From CAZZIQ01 sp964654355 (GTDB taxonomy: Bacteria > Pseudomonadota > Gammaproteobacteria > GCF-002020875): 28,319 bases of DNA. Positions 1-6,006 of the stretch are shown piece after piece. The DNA is taken from positions 1 to 28,319 of the forward strand of contig CAZZIQ010000013.1 in NCBI GenBank assembly GCA_964654355.1, in the 5' to 3' direction. The notes below the pieces were generated by a model. The model searched no databases. It saw nothing but the letters and a program-made list of their open reading frames with translations, and was not told the DNA's origin. Numbering within the stretch: position 1 is the first letter of the stretch; every line of letters starts with the position of its first letter. Made by a program: the position numbers and the translations under genes.

Positions 1-2
1 AA

Positions 3-467
3 GACCGTAACAAGCGGATTGATCCGGCAACCTTCGTTACCACCCGGCTTAAACTGAAAACCAGCGAAGGCGAAGACTGGCGCACGGAGCACGCCCAAGG
101 CCACACCGCTCGCGCCACAATCAAAGTGGGCGGAGAGCGCCGCGAGGGCTGGGTTAGCGTGGTTTATCTTGATCAGGGTCGCAGTGAGCGTGCGTATGTA
201 CTGCTCGGTGCATCCGATCCAGAGTCACCCGAGCAGTACACCGAAGCCTTGACCAAGGCGCCACAGACGCTGCGTCGCCTCACGCGCGAGGAAGATGCCT
301 TGGCACGCGGTCTGCGCATCACGCTCTACGAAGCGCAGGTGGGTGATACCTGGGAGAGCCTCGCGGCGCGCAATGGGCTCGCGACCGCGGATGAACTCCA
401 GCTCATGAATCAGCGTTGGCCCGATGGCGAAGTCGAGCCGGGACGACTCCTTAAGCTGGTAGAATGA
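3..467 (+). CDS. C-terminal part of a probable M48-family metallopeptidase (cut by window edge)
   Basis: The reading frame is open from the first bases of the window to TGA at 465-467, so the gene starts upstream; the GTG at 126 is internal and is not a good start. The visible 154 residues hold a small beta-rich stretch and a LysM-like tail (VGDTWESLAARNGL, then GRLLKLVE at the very end). Gammaproteobacterial Zn-dependent M48 proteases of the BepA/YfgC type sometimes end this way, with a lipid-associated or periplasmic protease domain first. The HEXXH metal site that would prove it is not in the window, so the family call is inference. The stop lies 7 bases before hemE, so the two genes are probably co-transcribed. 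Confidence 0.5.
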   Translation, partial: DRNKRIDPATFVTTRLKLKTSEGEDWRTEHAQGHTARATIKVGGERREGWVSVVYLDQGRSERAYVLLGASDPESPEQYTEALTKAPQTLRRLTREEDALARGLRITLYEAQVGDTWESLAARNGLATADELQLMNQRWPDGEVEPGRLLKLVE

Positions 468-474
468 GCCGCGT

Positions 475-1539
475 ATGACCCCACTTCAAAACGACCGTTT
501 CCTGCGCGCGCTTAATCATGAGCCCGTGGATGTCACCCCTGTCTGGATGATGCGCCAAGCCGGTCGTTATCTACCGGAATATCGCGCCACGCGCGCCAAG
601 GCCGGTAGCTTCATGGACTTGTGCAAGAACGCCGAGCTGGCTTGTGAGGTGACCTTGCAGCCGCTGGAGCGCTATCCATTGGATGCGGCGATTTTGTTCT
701 CTGACATTCTCACGGTTCCGGATGCCATGGGCTTGGGCCTGTACTTCGCTGAAGGCGAAGGCCCGCATTTCGAGCGTCCGCTGCGCAGTGCTGCGGACAT
801 TAAGAAATTGTTTGTGCCCGATCCGGAAGGCGAACTGCAGTATGTGATGAATGCGGTGCGCACCATCCGTGGTGCTTTGAACGGTCGCGTGCCCTTGATT
901 GGGTTCTCGGGCAGTCCGTGGACGTTGGCGACCTACATGGTTGAGGGCAAGTCGAGCAAGGAGTATGACCGCACCAAAACCTTGATGTATTCCGAGCCGA
1001 AGTTGTTGCATGACATCTTGTCAGTGACAGCCGATAGCGTAACGGCCTATCTCAATGCGCAGATCGCTGCGGGCGCGCAAGCGGTCATGTTGTTTGATAG
1101 CTGGGGCGGCGCGTTGTCGCATCGTGCCTATCGCGAGTTCTCGCTCGACTATATGACGCGGATCATTTCCGGGCTGACACGTGAGGCGGACGGCCGCAAG
1201 GTGCCGGTGATCCTGTTTACCAAGGGCGGTGGCTTATGGCTGGAAGCACAGGCAGAGAGCGGCGCGGATGCCCTAGGTCTGGATTGGACCGTCGACATTG
1301 CACAGGCGCGTGCGCGTGTTGGCGATCAGGTTGCTTTGCAAGGCAATATGGATCCAGCGGTGTTGTATGGCACGCCGGAGCGCATTCGTCAGGAAGTGGG
1401 TGACATCCTTGCGGGCTTTGGCGCGGGCAATGGCCATGTGTTTAATCTTGGTCATGGCATTCATAAAGATGTGCAGCCCGAAAACGCCGGTGTGTTTGTC
1501 GACGCGGTGCATGAACTGAGTCGGCCTTATCACGCATAA
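475..1539 (+). CDS. hemE: Uroporphyrinogen decarboxylase
   Basis: This enzyme removes four carboxyl groups from uroporphyrinogen III to give coproporphyrinogen III in cytoplasmic haem synthesis. The 354-residue product has the normal family length. It carries the N-terminal signature PVWMMRQAGRYLPEYR (residues 22-37), whose arginines bind substrate carboxylates, the catalytic aspartate in FSDILTVP (Asp77), and the later DSWGG and GHGIHKD segments. The ATG at 475 begins the protein exactly where the family begins. The gene follows the M48-like tail by 7 bases and has no room for its own promoter there, so it is read from upstream. A strong hairpin terminator follows at 1557. Identification is firm. 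Confidence 0.97.
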   Translation: MTPLQNDRFLRALNHEPVDVTPVWMMRQAGRYLPEYRATRAKAGSFMDLCKNAELACEVTLQPLERYPLDAAILFSDILTVPDAMGLGLYFAEGEGPHFERPLRSAADIKKLFVPDPEGELQYVMNAVRTIRGALNGRVPLIGFSGSPWTLATYMVEGKSSKEYDRTKTLMYSEPKLLHDILSVTADSVTAYLNAQIAAGAQAVMLFDSWGGALSHRAYREFSLDYMTRIISGLTREADGRKVPVILFTKGGGLWLEAQAESGADALGLDWTVDIAQARARVGDQVALQGNMDPAVLYGTPERIRQEVGDILAGFGAGNGHVFNLGHGIHKDVQPENAGVFVDAVHELSRPYHA

Positions 1540-1556
1540 CTGTATCGATTGGGCGC

Positions 1557-1585
1557 AAAAAAACCCGGCAATGCCGGGTTTTTTT
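1557..1585. terminator. Bidirectional intrinsic terminator between hemE and rfaH
   Basis: A run of seven A, the stem CCCGGC, loop AAT, stem GCCGGG and a run of seven T form a symmetrical hairpin. It has a T-tract on both strands, so it can end hemE (+) and the convergent rfaH (-). Confidence 0.9.
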
Positions 1586-1616
1586 AGATTGGGGGGGTGG
1601 CGATTGTTGCAGCGCG

Positions 1617-2156
1617 TTACATCACACGCGAGAGTCGAAAGGCTTCGACCGGGACTGCGCGCTGATTGCCGAGGAAGTGGAGCAGGACGAGTGCACGATC
1701 AATGCCGTCATCCATTAGGAATACGCCTTCCAAGTCATGGAAAGGGCCCGTGGTGATGCGTACCTTGTCGCCCTTCTGGAAATCGAGCGATTGCGGTTGG
1801 TGCAGGCCCTGATTGTTTTCCTGTGCCTGAATCGCTTCGACCATACCATCGGGACAGGGAATGTAGGAGCGTTCACGGTTCCCGAAGGCAACTAAGCCAC
1901 TCACGCCGGGGGTTGAACGAATCGGCGCCCAATTCATTTCATCGTTGAGACGAACGAACAGGTAGCGCGGGAACAAAGGCTCAACGCCCGACTTGCGGTT
2001 GCCGGCCTTGCGGCGTTCGCGCAGCACGCGCGGTAGATACACGGTATAGCCTTGGTCCTGCAGATTTAAAAGCGCCCGCTCTTCATCGCGTGGCTTGCTC
2101 ATGAGCAAATACCAGCTGGTTTGAACGGCGTGCAGGGGGCGAACGAACTCATGCAT
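1617..2156 (-). CDS. rfaH: Transcription antitermination factor RfaH (NusG paralogue)
   Basis: RfaH is a specialised NusG relative that joins paused RNA polymerase at ops sites and lets it read through long operons such as LPS, capsule or secretion clusters. The product (179 aa from ATG 2156) has an NGN domain (SWYLLMSKP at 14-22, then EPLFPRYLFV at 59-68, the conserved core) and a C-terminal KOW region (FQKGDKVRITTGPF from about residue 126). The low similarity to housekeeping NusG and the EPLFPRYLFV core favour RfaH. The frame stays open to a TTG at 2219, but the extra 21 residues do not match the family, and neither start has a strong ribosome binding site. The gene is alone between two terminators. 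No ops element was found in the window, as expected for a trans-acting factor. Confidence 0.85.
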   Translation of the reverse strand: MHEFVRPLHAVQTSWYLLMSKPRDEERALLNLQDQGYTVYLPRVLRERRKAGNRKSGVEPLFPRYLFVRLNDEMNWAPIRSTPGVSGLVAFGNRERSYIPCPDGMVEAIQAQENNQGLHQPQSLDFQKGDKVRITTGPFHDLEGVFLMDDGIDRALVLLHFLGNQRAVPVEAFRLSRVM

Positions 2157-2252
2157 AGGCTGCGTAGGATACGCCGACGAAAGCGCGGTGCAAATTGAGA
2201 GCGTTACACAGCATAACAACCAATCGTTTTAGTCAGGATTGATCGGGCCCAT

Positions 2253-2280
2253 AAAAAAACCCGGCTGAAGCCGGGTCTTT
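2253..2280 (-). terminator. Intrinsic terminator of adk
   Basis: Read on the minus strand, the stem CCCGGC, loop TTCA and stem GCCGGG are followed by seven T. It lies 18 bases past the adk stop and upstream of rfaH, so it separates the two minus-strand genes. Confidence 0.88.
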
Positions 2281-2297
2281 TCCGAAGCGTGAAGGAC

Positions 2298-2954
2298 TTA
2301 ACCCTTGACGGCATCCAGACCATCGAAGATCTGCTTGGTGATGTCGTCGACACCGCCCACGCCATTGACCTTCACGTAGGTGCAGCCACCGGCATTCGCT
2401 TCCTTGCTGTAGAAGTCGATCAGCGGCTCGGTCTGATCGTGGTAGACCTTGAGGCGTGCCAATACGGTGTCTTCCTGATCGTCATCACGCTGGATCAGAT
2501 CTTCACCGGTCACGTCGTCCTTGCCTTCCACCTTCGGTGGATTGAACACCACGTGGTAGGTGCGACCTGAAGCCACGTGGACGCGACGACCGGACATGCG
2601 CTTCACGATTTCCCCATCCGGTACGTCAATTTCAACGACCGCATCAATCGCGATACCGGCAGCCTTGAGGGCATCAGCCTGTGGGATGGTGCGCGGGAAA
2701 CCGTCGAACAGGTAGCCGTTGGCGCAATCCGCTTCCTTCACGCGCTCTTTGACCATGCCCATGATGATGTCGTCGGAAACCAGTCCGCCGGCATCCATGA
2801 TCTTCTTCGCAGCAACGCCGAGCTCAGAGCCGGCCTTGACGTGCGCACGCAGCATGTCACCGGTGGAGATCTGCGGGATGTTGTAGCGTTCTTTGATGAA
2901 GTTGGCCTGGGTGCCCTTACCTGCGCCCGGACCGCCAAGAAGGATTACTCGCAT
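2298..2954 (-). CDS. adk: Adenylate kinase
   Basis: It interconverts ATP + AMP and 2 ADP in the cytoplasm. The 218-residue protein is a long-type adenylate kinase. The P-loop GGPGAGKGT is at residues 7-15, ISTGDMLRA contacts AMP, FDGFPRTIPQA is the CORE segment, and the LID region is of the Cys-free type (HVASGRTYHVVFNPPK), as in other proteobacterial enzymes. The start has a clear AGGAG ribosome binding site on the minus strand at about 2961-2965. The third codon position is rich in C, in keeping with high expression. The gene is monocistronic: a terminator follows and about 125 bases separate it from the next upstream gene. Confidence 0.98.
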   Translation of the reverse strand: MRVILLGGPGAGKGTQANFIKERYNIPQISTGDMLRAHVKAGSELGVAAKKIMDAGGLVSDDIIMGMVKERVKEADCANGYLFDGFPRTIPQADALKAAGIAIDAVVEIDVPDGEIVKRMSGRRVHVASGRTYHVVFNPPKVEGKDDVTGEDLIQRDDDQEDTVLARLKVYHDQTEPLIDFYSKEANAGGCTYVKVNGVGGVDDITKQIFDGLDAVKG

Positions 2955-3080
2955 ATTCCGCTCCTAACTGGGTCATGAGTGATCAAAAGTCGCCGGATTA
3001 TGCGGAAATTGCAGGGTAGACGGCTACACGAGCCTTTCGATGGGGGGATGGCCGGGGTTTATAAGGTCGGAGGGTGAGCG

Positions 3081-3986
3081 TTAGCGAACGGCGGCAAGCA
3101 GTCGCTCGGTCATGCGCAACGCTTGGTCGGCATAGCCACCGCCGAACAAATTGAAATGGTTGAGGATGTGATAGAGGTTGTAGAGATCCTTGCGCTGACA
3201 ATAGCCGGGGTCGAGCGGAAACGCCTCGTTGTAGGCGGCATAGAAATCCGACGGAAAGCCGCCAAACAATTCGGTCATGGCGAGATCGGCCTCGCGATCG
3301 CCGTAATACACCGCCGGATCGAACAGTACCGGCACCCCGTTTTCATCCGCGCCCCAATTGCCACCCCACAGGTCGCCATGCAGCAGCGATGGCTGTGGTG
3401 TGTAGTCGGTAAAGAAGTGCGGTAAGGCTTCTTGCAGTTGTTCGCCAGCACGTAACAGCGTGCTGGCTGCGCCGTTACGTTGTGCGAGACGCAACTGAAA
3501 CCCGAGGCGCTGATCTCGATAAAACTCGACCCACTCCGTCGTCCAGGGGTTGGGCTGGACGGTACTGCCGAGGGTGTTGTCGCGTTGCCAGCCGAAGCGC
3601 TTCGCGGTGAGGCGATGCTGGGCGGCGAGTCCATGCCCGAGTTGGATGGCCGTTGCAGGTTGCCCGCGTTCCAGCTGAATGTGCTCAAGCACGAGGTAGG
3701 CGGAGGCCCCGATGATGCCCTGCGCGATGACCTGGGGAATACGCAGCGTCGAGTTGTGTGCCAGTTCGGCGAGACCCTCGGCTTCGGCTGCAAACATTTC
3801 GGTACGTGCCGCCTGGTTTTGTTTGACAAAGAACAACGTCGTAGCGCCATGCGGATCGGTGAGCGCGAGCCTCCAGGCGCGATTGATGTCCCCACCGGGA
3901 ATAGATGAGTAAGTATTTACTTCGTATTTAATTATTTTTGATTCTGAGATCTGCTCGCACAATGGTTGAAAGAATTCAGTCGACAC
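3081..3986 (-). CDS. Fructosamine kinase family protein
   Basis: Members phosphorylate protein-bound or free ketosamines (ribulosamines, fructosamines), which destabilises the sugar adduct and deglycates the amine. The 301-residue product has the family opening GGDINRAWRL (31-40), the aminoglycoside-phosphotransferase-type catalytic loop LLHGDLWGGN (201-210, catalytic Asp205) and the metal-binding FDPAVYYGDREADLAM (222-237). I start it at GTG 3986 because AAGGA lies 8 bases upstream and this gives the normal family length. The frame continues open to 4109 without similarity. The first 30 codons are unusually AT-rich (codons such as ATA, ATT, AAA, AAT) compared with the rest, continuing the AT-rich intergenic stretch. 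The true substrate is unknown. Confidence 0.88.
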   Translation of the reverse strand: MSTEFFQPLCEQISESKIIKYEVNTYSSIPGGDINRAWRLALTDPHGATTLFFVKQNQAARTEMFAAEAEGLAELAHNSTLRIPQVIAQGIIGASAYLVLEHIQLERGQPATAIQLGHGLAAQHRLTAKRFGWQRDNTLGSTVQPNPWTTEWVEFYRDQRLGFQLRLAQRNGAASTLLRAGEQLQEALPHFFTDYTPQPSLLHGDLWGGNWGADENGVPVLFDPAVYYGDREADLAMTELFGGFPSDFYAAYNEAFPLDPGYCQRKDLYNLYHILNHFNLFGGGYADQALRMTERLLAAVR

Positions 3987-4087
3987 GGGCGAATTCCTTG
4001 GTTTTTTTCCGTTCAGGGCAACAGGACTTTGCAGAACAAGCGCTTGCAGAGCGTGTCCGTGGTGGTTTGGGGCAGGTCGCGACATCA

Positions 4088-4123
4088 GGATCCACAGACT
4101 TATGCACAAGGAAATTAGTGGAC
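4088..4123 (+). repeat. DnaA-box-type repeat, copy A
   Basis: It contains TTATGCACA (4100-4108), which fits the DnaA-box consensus TTATNCACA. A degenerate box GGATCCACA starts 12 bases before it, and a GTGGAC motif in opposite orientation lies at the right end (4118-4123). Positions 4091-4123 match copy B with two substitutions and three extra bases. Confidence 0.65.
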
Positions 4124-4285
4124 TCTTTCATTAAGAAATTAAATTGATCAATTGAATCTATGAAATTCAGTAGCTCATAAAACACGCTAACTCATTGATT
4201 TATTGATGCCTGTCATCGTTGCGTAATTTTTATGCAATGTGCGGCCGTGATGTTTTTTGTCTTGCAAATTCGTTGACCGGTCCAG

Positions 4286-4320
4286 TTCTCCACAGGCTTA
4301 TCCACAGGAAATGTGGACAA
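4286..4320 (+). repeat. DnaA-box-type repeat, copy B with perfect DnaA box
   Basis: It holds the perfect box TTATCCACA (4298-4306), a one-mismatch box TTCTCCACA (4286-4294) starting 12 bases earlier, and an inverted box TGTGGACAA (4312-4320). The 12-base spacing and the inverted right-hand motif are shared with copy A. DnaA binding is inferred from consensus only. Confidence 0.72.
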
Positions 4321-4424
4321 CGGTAAATTCCCTATAGTGTAGCTGGGTCTTTTCTGGAACTTATCAGATGTGTCCGCGGAAGTGCGCATAACCTCTTGAT
4401 CAGATGTCTGATTTTTGATGCTTA

Positions 4425-4453
4425 GGGCGACCGTTTCGGTTTTCGGGTCGCTC
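4425..4453. repeat. Inverted repeat (stem-loop) of unknown role
   Basis: An eight-pair stem with one G-T pair (GGGCGACC with GGTCGCTC) and a 13-base loop. There is no T-tract, so it is not a standard terminator. It lies about 95 bases past the thrB stop on the thrB transcript. Confidence 0.35.
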
Positions 4454-4476
4454 AAGGGCATCCTTGGCACGTTTGT

Positions 4477-4497
4477 GGGCCGACGTCTTGTCGGTCC
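4477..4497 (-). terminator. Possible weak terminator hairpin downstream of thrB
   Basis: GGGCCGAC, loop GTCTT, GTCGGTCC forms an eight-pair stem with one G-T pair, 50 bases past the thrB stop. On the minus strand the bases that follow are not a T-run, so termination is uncertain; it may only protect the 3' end of the transcript. Confidence 0.35.
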
Positions 4498-4547
4498 ACG
4501 CCCCTAAAAAACGGAAATCGACCGACCTGAATCGACCCGATCAAGGG

Positions 4548-5516
4548 CTAAGAATCCCAGTGTGTGGCGTAGCTTGAGGTGTGTTCGCTGCGGTCGCGCA
4601 GGATGGCGCGGAACGCATCGGGGTTCTTGGTGTGGGTCATTTCCCCGTCGCGTGGGAAATGATGATCCAACAGGCGTGAGGTCCAGAAACGCACGCCGCC
4701 TGCACGCAAGAGGTGTGGCCACGCGGCGCGCTCGTCGGCATTGGGTTTGCGTTCGCGTTGATAGCCGTGCAGCAGCGCTCGCAGCTTAGTGGGTTCGAAA
4801 CGGCCATCTGCGCGCACGCACCAGTCATTGGCGGCAATTGCTACGTCGTACAGCAAAATGCCATTACAGGCGTAATAAAAGTCGATGATGCCGCTAAGGC
4901 GTTCGCCATCGAACAGGACGTTGTCGCGAAACAAATCCGCATGAATGACGCCGCTCGGTAAGTCCCCGCCGTTCAAATCGACGGGTAGGCGTTGGTGCAG
5001 GTCCACGATTTCTGCGGCAAGGAAGGCATGATCCGCTGCGGGCATAACGCCCTTGAGTTGCGGCAGGGCATGGGCGGCCCAGTCCAGCGCACGACCATTG
5101 CGACGCTGTGGTGCATAGTTCTCTGAATGACGATGCATGTGCCCGAGCACGGCGCCAAAGGTTTCGATTTGTTGCAGGCTGGGGCCATCGACGTCACTGC
5201 CACGCAGGCAGTGGACGAGCGCCGCGGGTTTGTTGGCGAGCTCTCCGAGATAGGTTCCGCTACGATCGGCAATGGGATGTGCGCTGGGCACGGCATGCTC
5301 GGCCATAAACGCCATGACGTGTAAGAACCAGGGTAGGTCCTCAGCGCGCTCGTGTTCGAACAAGGTGAGGACGTAGCGTCCGCGCTCGGTATCGACGAAA
5401 TAGTTGGTGTTGGTGATGCCGGCCGCAATCCCTTCGAACGCGACTAGGCGCCCGAGCGCATGCTCAGCGAGAAAGCCCTCGAGGGCCGCGTGATCGACGA
5501 CGGTGTAGACCGACAT
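4548..5516 (-). CDS. thrB: Homoserine kinase, type II (APH/choline-kinase fold)
   Basis: It phosphorylates L-homoserine to O-phospho-homoserine for threonine synthesis. The 322-residue product is the protein-kinase-like ThrB form found in Pseudomonas and related bacteria, not the GHMP form of E. coli. The ATP-binding lobe has GITNTNYFVDT (33-43), the catalytic loop is VIHADLFRDNVLF (190-202; catalytic Asp194, Asn199), and IIDFYYA (210-216) carries the metal-binding aspartate. The second gene of a likely two-gene unit, it starts 43 bases after the DUF2782 gene. The same thrB - DUF2782 - polA order is known from Pseudomonas, which supports the call. The start lacks a strong ribosome binding site, but the N-terminus MSVYTVVDHAAL fits the family. 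Confidence 0.93.
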   Translation of the reverse strand: MSVYTVVDHAALEGFLAEHALGRLVAFEGIAAGITNTNYFVDTERGRYVLTLFEHERAEDLPWFLHVMAFMAEHAVPSAHPIADRSGTYLGELANKPAALVHCLRGSDVDGPSLQQIETFGAVLGHMHRHSENYAPQRRNGRALDWAAHALPQLKGVMPAADHAFLAAEIVDLHQRLPVDLNGGDLPSGVIHADLFRDNVLFDGERLSGIIDFYYACNGILLYDVAIAANDWCVRADGRFEPTKLRALLHGYQRERKPNADERAAWPHLLRAGGVRFWTSRLLDHHFPRDGEMTHTKNPDAFRAILRDRSEHTSSYATHWDS

Positions 5517-5559
5517 ACAAGAAATTCAGAGTGCAGGGCTGCGCGATGCGCAGATGGGG

Positions 5560-5943
5560 TTACCAGCGGAACAGAATCCAGTGCGGAACCTGCAGGTTGT
5601 CGGCTTCGTGCCGGCGGGTTTCCAGCGCGCCGTCGCCATCCATATCGATCAGGTAATACGACGGACCGGAGGTCGGCGTAATCTTCACTTTGAACAGACG
5701 ACCGTTGATGCGGTATTCCTCGGCGGTATAGTTGGGCCGCTCCACGATGGTAACTTCCGGCTCAATCTGTTCCTGTTGCGGTGGTGGCGGTGCGTCCTGC
5801 GGCGCACTCGGTGCCATCGGTTCCGGAATGGGTGGAATCGGCGCCGGCGCAAATTGCGCAGCAACCAAGCCACTGAACAGCACGCTGCTGGCCAGTAGGG
5901 TGGCGCGAGTCATCGGGGCAAATACGCGAGCGGTGCGAGACAT
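5560..5943 (-). CDS. DUF2782 domain protein, exported
   Basis: Function is unknown. The 127-residue product has an N-terminal signal peptide (hydrophobic core ATLLASSVLFSGLVAA, likely cut after VAA near residue 29). A proline-rich spacer follows, then the conserved C-terminal domain (YTAEEYRINGRLFKVKITP, then YYLIDMDGDG and a final WILFRW). DUF2782 proteins are regularly found between thrB and polA. The product is probably periplasmic. A second in-frame ATG at 5913 would still leave a signal peptide, so the start could be either. It diverges from polA across 63 bases and heads the thrB transcript. Confidence 0.85.
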   Translation of the reverse strand: MSRTARVFAPMTRATLLASSVLFSGLVAAQFAPAPIPPIPEPMAPSAPQDAPPPPQQEQIEPEVTIVERPNYTAEEYRINGRLFKVKITPTSGPSYYLIDMDGDGALETRRHEADNLQVPHWILFRW

Positions 5944-6006
5944 ACGAATTTCCAGAATGCAGGGGTTTCGAGAGCGAATGATACGAGAACACGAGCGGGC
6001 TTGCTG

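Larger units (their letters stand above)
3987..4547. other. 561-bp gene-free region with AT-rich core and DnaA-box repeats
   Basis: No convincing gene lies here; the short frames that cross it lack ribosome binding sites and family motifs. The stretch from about 4124 to 4260 is clearly AT-rich compared with the flanking genes. It is bracketed by two copies of a repeat made of DnaA-box-like 9-mers (4088-4123 and 4286-4320). GATC sites occur at about 4089, 4146, 4398 and 4540. Two hairpins (4425-4453, 4477-4497) and a short direct repeat AATCGACC (4516-4523 and 4530-4537) lie towards thrB. The upstream signals of the fructosamine-kinase-family gene must also be in this region, but I could not pick a promoter. 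Confidence 0.7.

Noticed and set aside
4213..4470. An 85-codon open frame on - in the gene-free region
   Set aside because: It crosses the DnaA-box repeat and a hairpin, has atypical codon use, no ribosome binding site and no recognisable product.
4516..4537. Iteron-like direct repeat AATCGACC
   Set aside because: Only two 8-base copies 14 bases apart; too short and too few to claim a replication or operator array.
3987..4547. The main chromosomal origin oriC
   Set aside because: DnaA boxes and AT-richness fit, but dnaA, dnaN, gidA and rpmH are absent nearby, and a by-eye look at third-codon bases of genes on both sides shows no strand-bias switch. Kept as a DnaA-box site, not as oriC.
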